Of a DNA stretch of 64,000 nt, positions 59,870-64,000 are shown piece after piece (within the stretch, counting starts at the first letter, position 1; every line of letters starts with the position of its first letter). Where the stretch lies: assembly GCF_046844695.1 (NCBI RefSeq), contig NZ_CP177354.1, forward strand, positions 372,001 through 436,000, written 5' to 3'. The position numbers and the translations under genes were made by a program. This DNA comes from Pokkaliibacter plantistimulans. Lineage in GTDB: Bacteria; Pseudomonadota; Gammaproteobacteria; Pseudomonadales; Balneatricaceae. Below the pieces are notes generated by a model, which made no database searches, was not told the origin of the DNA, and saw only the letters and a list, made by a program, of their open reading frames with translations.

Positions 59870-60861
59870 GCCAGCTGAGCATCCAGCATCTGTCCAAGGC
59901 CTTTGGCCACACCGCGATCCTGCGCGACATCAATCTGGAGGTGGAACAGGGCAGCTTTCTCACCCTGCTCGGCCCTTCCGGCTGCGGCAAGACTACTCTG
60001 CTGCGTATCATCGCCGGGCTGGAGCAGGCCGATCAGGGCCGTATTCAGGCCGGAGAACGGGCCTTTGTCGACTGTGCCGCGGGGGTAGAACTGCCTGTGC
60101 AGCAACGGCGTCTGGGCTTTGTCTTTCAGGATTACGGCCTGTGGCCGCACATGAGCGTAGCCGACAACGTTGCCTTCCCGCTGCAGATGGCCAGAGTCCG
60201 CCGTCACGATATTGCCGTGCGGGTCAGGGAAGTGCTGACCGCGGTGCGATTACAGCAGCATGCTGACAAGTTGCCGGAAAAGCTGTCCGGCGGGCAGAAG
60301 CAGCGGGTCTCCATCGCCAGGGCACTGGCGGCCAAGCCGGGGCTGATTCTGTTTGATGAGCCGCTGTCGAATCTGGATGCCAACCTGCGCGAAGAGCTCG
60401 GGCAGGAAATCCGTCTGCTGTCGAAGCAACTGGGGCTGACCTGCATCAACGTCACCCACGACCGCCGTGAAGCACAGATCCTGTCGGATCAGATTGCCCT
60501 GATGAAGGATGGCCTGTGCCACCAGCTTGGTGCACCGGAGCAGCTGTTCCGTGCTCCGGTTGATCTGTGGGCGGCGCGTTTTCTGGATGCCGGTAACATC
60601 CTGCCCGCTGCCACAGTGATGGGCGAACCACAGGGTACGGCGCAGCAGGTGCTGGTGCCGCGCGGCGCCTTCCGGCTGGCCGAAGATGCCCCGCTGCAGG
60701 CCGCAGTGATCAGCAGCCTGTACATTGAGGACCGCTATGAAGTGACAGCCAGCCTCGATGGCCATCTGGTCAAGGTGTTCACCCATCAGCTGTTGCAGCA
60801 GGGCCAGCCAATCCGACTGGCCGTCGATCATCAGCAGGTGCTCAGCTACACCGCTGACTGA
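59866..60861 (+). CDS. ABC transporter ATP-binding protein (PotA/FbpC type)
   Basis: This 331-residue ATPase has Walker A LLGPSGCGKTTLLRIIAGLE, the Q-loop in VFQDYGLWPHMSV, the signature LSGGQKQRVSIARALA, Walker B GLILFDEPLSNLDANLRE, and the switch His in NVTHDRREAQ. The C-terminal part (residues about 235-331) is a TOBE-like regulatory domain. It energises the importer of the two preceding genes. The 271 bases that follow (60862-61132) hold no gene. Confidence 0.95.
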   Translation: MSQLSIQHLSKAFGHTAILRDINLEVEQGSFLTLLGPSGCGKTTLLRIIAGLEQADQGRIQAGERAFVDCAAGVELPVQQRRLGFVFQDYGLWPHMSVADNVAFPLQMARVRRHDIAVRVREVLTAVRLQQHADKLPEKLSGGQKQRVSIARALAAKPGLILFDEPLSNLDANLREELGQEIRLLSKQLGLTCINVTHDRREAQILSDQIALMKDGLCHQLGAPEQLFRAPVDLWAARFLDAGNILPAATVMGEPQGTAQQVLVPRGAFRLAEDAPLQAAVISSLYIEDRYEVTASLDGHLVKVFTHQLLQQGQPIRLAVDHQQVLSYTAD

Positions 60862-61132
60862 TACGGCTAACCTGTGCAGAAAAGCTGCACACATACTGCT
60901 CATTGCGTGCGCATTTAAGTGCACACATGGGTTATAACCACAAAGAACTACAACCAAAGCACTGGATATTCCCCTCGCTGGCAGAATACCGACGCAGATC
61001 AAATCTTTCTAATCTCACCCTGCTTACACTGAAACCATCACCACCCGCACGGCATTCCGCCAGCGGGCTCCGGGTAAGACTTCTACGCAGTCAGCGCTTA
61101 CCTCAATTTCGAAAATAAGAGGAACGGTTGTC

Positions 61133-62284
61133 ATGAGTATTCAGGAATTCTACGTACCTACCGTGTCACTGATGGGCCCGGGCTCCTTCTCCAAACTGCC
61201 GGAACGGGTGAACACCCTGGGCGGCAAAAAACCGCTGGTGGTTACCGACAAAGGCATGACCGCACTGGGTTACACCGGCAAGCTGGTCGAGCTGCTGGGC
61301 AGTGCCGGGATCGACGCGGTGGTGTTCGATGAAACCGTCCCCAACCCTACCGACACCAATGTGGCTGATGGTCTGGCGGTCTATCAGGCTAACCAGTGCG
61401 ATCTGCTGATTTCTTTCGGTGGCGGCAGCTCCCATGACTGCTGCAAAGCCATCGGCTTGGTCGCCACCAGCGGCGGCACCATCCATGACTACGAAGGTCT
61501 GGATAAGGCCAGCAAGGCACTGCCCCCCTATATCGCGGTCAACACCACTGCCGGCACCGCCAGTGAAATGACCCGTTTCACTATCATCACCAATACCTCC
61601 AACCACGTGAAAATGGCCATCGTCGACTGGCGCGTCACGCCCAACGTGGCGATCAACGACCCTGAATTGATGGTCGATATGCCGCCTGCACTGACCGCTG
61701 CCACCGGTATGGATGCCCTGACCCATGCTATCGAGGCCTATGTCTCCACCGCCGCCACGCCCATCACCGATGCCTGCGCACTGCAGGCTATCAGCCTGAT
61801 CGGCAAGTTCCTGCGCCGCGCCGTGGCCCGCGGTACCGACCTCGAAGCCCGCGACAAGATGGCCTATGCCGAATACCTGGCCGGTATGGCGTTCAACAAC
61901 GCCAGCCTTGGTCACGTGCATGCCATGTCGCACCAGCTGGGCGGCTTCTACAACCTGCCCCATGGAGTCTGTAACGCCCTGCTGCTGCCGCACGTCTGCC
62001 GCGTCAACCTGATGGCACGTCAGGAACGCTTTGCTGACATCGCTGCGGCACTGGGTGAAAAGGTGGAAGGACTGTCAGCCCGCGCCGCCGGTGAACAGGC
62101 CATCGACGCCATCGTCGCGCTGTCCAAAGATGTCGGCATTCCCCAGCATCTGGCTGAGCTGGGTGTGAAGGATGAAGATATCGAAACCATGGTGGTCAAT
62201 GCCCAGAAAGACGTCTGCGGCTTTACCAACCCCCGCAAACTGACCGACGCTCAGGTCGCGGCGATCTATCGCGCTGCCATGTAA
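61133..62284 (+). CDS. Iron-containing alcohol dehydrogenase
   Basis: This 383-residue type III dehydrogenase resembles Zymomonas AdhB and E. coli YiaY. It shows the cofactor motif ISFGGGSSHDCCKAIGLVAT, NTTAGTASEMTRFTIITN, and the metal ligands in TGMDALTHAIEAYVS (Asp, His), LGHVHAMSHQLGGFY (His) and NLPHGVCNALLLPHV (His). It interconverts alcohols and aldehydes using NAD(H). AGAGGA lies about 8 bases before the ATG. It is separated from the transporter and probably transcribed on its own. Confidence 0.93.
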   Translation: MSIQEFYVPTVSLMGPGSFSKLPERVNTLGGKKPLVVTDKGMTALGYTGKLVELLGSAGIDAVVFDETVPNPTDTNVADGLAVYQANQCDLLISFGGGSSHDCCKAIGLVATSGGTIHDYEGLDKASKALPPYIAVNTTAGTASEMTRFTIITNTSNHVKMAIVDWRVTPNVAINDPELMVDMPPALTAATGMDALTHAIEAYVSTAATPITDACALQAISLIGKFLRRAVARGTDLEARDKMAYAEYLAGMAFNNASLGHVHAMSHQLGGFYNLPHGVCNALLLPHVCRVNLMARQERFADIAAALGEKVEGLSARAAGEQAIDAIVALSKDVGIPQHLAELGVKDEDIETMVVNAQKDVCGFTNPRKLTDAQVAAIYRAAM

Positions 62285-62308
62285 AAGAGCAGAAATAACC
62301 TTGCAGAG

Positions 62309-62337
62309 GCGACGGGGGTATTCGGGAACCCCGTCGC
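62309..62337 (+). terminator. Hairpin after the alcohol dehydrogenase gene
   Basis: GCGACGGGG (62309-62317) and CCCCGTCGC (62329-62337) form a 9-bp GC-rich stem with an 11-base loop, 25 bases after the stop codon. There is no T tract, so it may act as an attenuator or mRNA stabiliser. A better terminator follows at 62397. Confidence 0.45.
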
Positions 62338-62396
62338 GACCTACCCTGGCTGCACCGCCAATGGCTTCGGCCGGATCAGTTCTCTGGTGCACTTTG

Positions 62397-62427
62397 AGCC
62401 GCTCAGTCTGACTGCAGCGGCTTTTTT
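62397..62427 (+). terminator. Rho-independent terminator
   Basis: AGCCGCT (62397-62403) and AGCGGCT (62416-62422) form a 7-bp stem with a 12-base loop, followed by T residues to 62427. It probably terminates the alcohol dehydrogenase transcript and overlaps the end of the decayed EamA gene on the other strand. Confidence 0.72.
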
Positions 62428-62695
62428 ACTGCACTGACTTTATTGCACTGACATCAGCGGTGTTCTGCCTCACCGGCCGCCGCGCCGCCCAGTAGATGCC
62501 ACAACCGATCAGCACCCCACCGAGCAGGGTTGAGGCAGCGGGCAGATGCCGGGTCAGGGCAAAGCCAATCAGCGTGGCGAACAATGGTGTCAGGAACAGG
62601 AAACCGCTGGCACGGCATCAGCCGCGAGATACAGACTGCACAGCTCCACTTCACCGGGATGGGAAGCAGCAAAGCCCGCCATCAGCAGTCACCAC
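62426..62695 (-). pseudogene. Remnant of an EamA/DMT-type transporter C-terminus
   Basis: On the minus strand one frame reads MAGFAASHPGEVELCSLYLA, then after a shift near 62609 another reads SGFLFLTPLFATLIGFALTR and LLGGVLIGCGIYWAARRP, ending with a TAA at 62426. The second part is the typical last two helices of an EamA-family exporter. The rest of the gene, about 200 residues, is absent. It is a decayed and truncated copy. Confidence 0.6.
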
Positions 62696-62715
62696 GACGG
62701 TCAGGCAACCGCCGT

Positions 62716-62892
62716 TCAGTCATCGTCGTCGTCATCAGCGACCACCGCATCGACACCGGCGCCGACTACCTTGACCGGAATCGAGACCACATCCACCGCC
62801 AGACTGGCCGTGGAACCCACCGCACTGACCACTCCGCAGCCCTGCGCCACCAGTAATATTCCACCCAGCAACAGCCAACCCAGTAGTTTCAC
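62716..62892 (-). CDS. Small lipoprotein (NF038104-like)
   Basis: The frame gives 58 residues from a GTG at 62892, or 69 from a TTG at 62925. It has a lipoprotein signal ending GILLVAQGC, followed by a short repetitive valine/alanine/aspartate region (SLAVDVVSIPVKVVGAGVDA) and an acidic end of six Asp. This resembles a family of very small proteobacterial lipoproteins of unknown function. The start is uncertain; GGGGG lies just before the GTG. The 250 bases downstream of 62893 toward the ABC exporter contain no gene that I can see. Confidence 0.6.
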   Translation of the reverse strand: MKLLGWLLLGGILLVAQGCGVVSAVGSTASLAVDVVSIPVKVVGAGVDAVVADDDDDD

Positions 62893-63144
62893 CCTGACCC
62901 CCGAGGAGAATATTTCCGACCTCAAGGGTTATCCCCGCAAATGATGACCAACGCAACCGCGTTGACATTTTTTCCTGCATTGAGGAGGGATCAGGGTCAG
63001 CCTGCAGAATGACAGGTAAGTATTCACTTTCCGTTAAAGACCAGTGAGGTCGGAATCTTTCCGGCGCCAGTGGCTGGTCTGTGGCCTGCCGCTGAAAGGG
63101 AAGCAAAGAAAAGGAACAGGCTGGTGACGGCCAGCCCTGTCCCG

Positions 63145-64000
63145 TCACGCCAGCATTTCTTCCAGCTGGCGCCCCTGCTGCTGCAGGCGGTACATGCGCT
63201 GATAGCGGCCATCCGGCAGACGCATCAGCTCGGCATGGCTGCCGGACTCGATGATCTCCCCCTGCGCCAGCACCAGAATGCGGTCGGCATCCTTGATGGT
63301 AGACAGCCGGTGCGCCACCACGATCAGGGTCACCTGACCACGCAGGGCATGCAGCGCGCGCTGTACAACCTGTTCGGTTTCACTGTCGATATTGGCGGTG
63401 GCTTCATCCAGCAGCAGAATGCGCGGTTTGGCAGCCAGTGCCCGGGCGATGGCCAGTTGCTGACGCTGGCCGGTCGACAGCCGCGCACCGCGCTCACCGA
63501 GCAGGGTGTCGTAGCCCTCCGGCATGGCCAGAATGGTGTCATGCAGATGGGCTGCGCGGGCCGCCGTCTCGATAGCCTCGGCTGACAAGCCGCGATTCAT
63601 GTCGATATTGTCCCGTACCGTGGCTGCCAGCACAAAGGGTTCCTGAGGAATCAGACCCACACCGTCGCGCAGGGTGTCGTGCTCGTAGTCAGCCAGCTCC
63701 ACGTCATCAATGCGGATGCTGCCGTCCTTCACCGGATAGAAGCCCAGCAGCAGGCTCAGCAGTGTGCTCTTGCCACTGCCGGTATGACCGACGATGGCCA
63801 GCCACTCGCCGGAGCGAATGCTGACATTGAGCTGGCGCAGCACCGGATGCTTGTTGTCGTAGCTGAAGTTGAGCTGGGCGATATCAATCTGACCACGGCG
63901 GATCGGCGCCGTTACCTGTCCGAAGCTGCCTTCTTCATGATTGAGCAGACGCTGCACCCGTTCGCCCGCCACCATCGCCTGCTGATAGAGGTTGAAGCGC
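63145..64000 (-). CDS. MdlB-like ABC exporter, C-terminal part (cut by window edge)
   Basis: The visible 285 residues cover the nucleotide-binding domain of a half-size ABC exporter. QQAMVAGERVQRLL is at the end of the membrane part, with Walker A IVGHTGSGKSTLLSLLLGFY, Q-loop LIPQEPFVLAATV, signature ARLSTGQRQQLAIARALAAK, Walker B ILLLDEATANIDS, and the switch His in VVAHRLSTIKDADRIL. The pattern after the GERV motif is closest to MdlB of the MdlAB pair. The membrane domain continues outside the window. The substrate is unknown. Confidence 0.88.
   Translation of the reverse strand, partial: RFNLYQQAMVAGERVQRLLNHEEGSFGQVTAPIRRGQIDIAQLNFSYDNKHPVLRQLNVSIRSGEWLAIVGHTGSGKSTLLSLLLGFYPVKDGSIRIDDVELADYEHDTLRDGVGLIPQEPFVLAATVRDNIDMNRGLSAEAIETAARAAHLHDTILAMPEGYDTLLGERGARLSTGQRQQLAIARALAAKPRILLLDEATANIDSETEQVVQRALHALRGQVTLIVVAHRLSTIKDADRILVLAQGEIIESGSHAELMRLPDGRYQRMYRLQQQGRQLEEMLA

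Overview
The window looks like a chromosomal segment around the replication origin of a GC-rich gammaproteobacterium, probably an Oceanospirillales-type marine or soil relative. The evidence is the order parA-parB-atpIBEFHAGDC, mnmG-rsmG beside a DnaA-box-rich, AT-rich origin, and a complete set of Gammaproteobacteria-type tRNA wobble-modification genes (cmoA, cmoB, cmoM). No rRNA, tRNA, CRISPR array or prophage was seen. The species assignment is inference.

Layout. 1-2.4 kb: a CynX-type MFS exporter (cut by the window edge), a divergent FadR-like regulator and an AbrB-type membrane protein. 2.5-14.7 kb: a Flp/Tad pilus locus on the minus strand (flp, tadV, tadE, cpaB, rcpA, tadZ, tadA, tadB, tadC, then tadD, a DUF3613 protein and a tadG-like gene). 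It is split between tadC and tadD by an IS110-family element inserted into a palindromic 131-bp tandem repeat array. 14.9-24.6 kb: a diguanylate cyclase, a truncated fructosamine-kinase-like gene, an MFS transporter, a patch of decayed genes, a DedA protein, and glmS-glmU. 24.7-28.6 kb: a TrmB-type regulator divergent from glmUS, a small DMT transporter, an MddA-type acetyltransferase, and an XRE-cupin regulator with an aminotransferase. 28.6-41.6 kb: a second, stand-alone atpC, the full atp operon, parB, parA, rsmG, mnmG and the probable oriC. 41.6-48.4 kb: cmoM, cmoB, cmoA and a signalling group (histidine kinase, receiver protein, receiver-GGDEF-EAL protein) carrying a short inverted-repeat element. 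48.6-56.8 kb: an eight-gene lipid-modification operon (FAD oxidoreductase, DUF1365, Cfa-like methyltransferase, DUF3833, DUF6134, SDR, NTF2-like, MerR) divergent from an ECF sigma factor and its ChrR zinc anti-sigma factor. 57.2-64 kb: an ABC importer, an iron-dependent alcohol dehydrogenase, a decayed EamA gene, a small lipoprotein and the end of an MdlB-like ABC exporter.

Two parts are the most informative. First, the non-coding left end of the IS110 element can be read as a bridge RNA. It has a 5' hairpin, a target loop whose guide matches the interrupted repeat, and a donor loop whose guides match the two ends of the element, with a CT core at both junctions. Second, the ECF sigma gene and the lipid operon share a divergent control region carrying two near-identical TGATCC-N16-CGTA promoters. 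This fits a singlet-oxygen type (RpoE-ChrR) response controlling cyclopropane or furan fatty acid synthesis.

Other points of note are the duplicate epsilon subunit gene outside the atp terminator, paired TTGTCA/TGACAA inverted repeats between glmU and the TrmB regulator, and a frame-breaking heptanucleotide repeat in a decayed gene. All calls come from reading the sequence; no database search was run.
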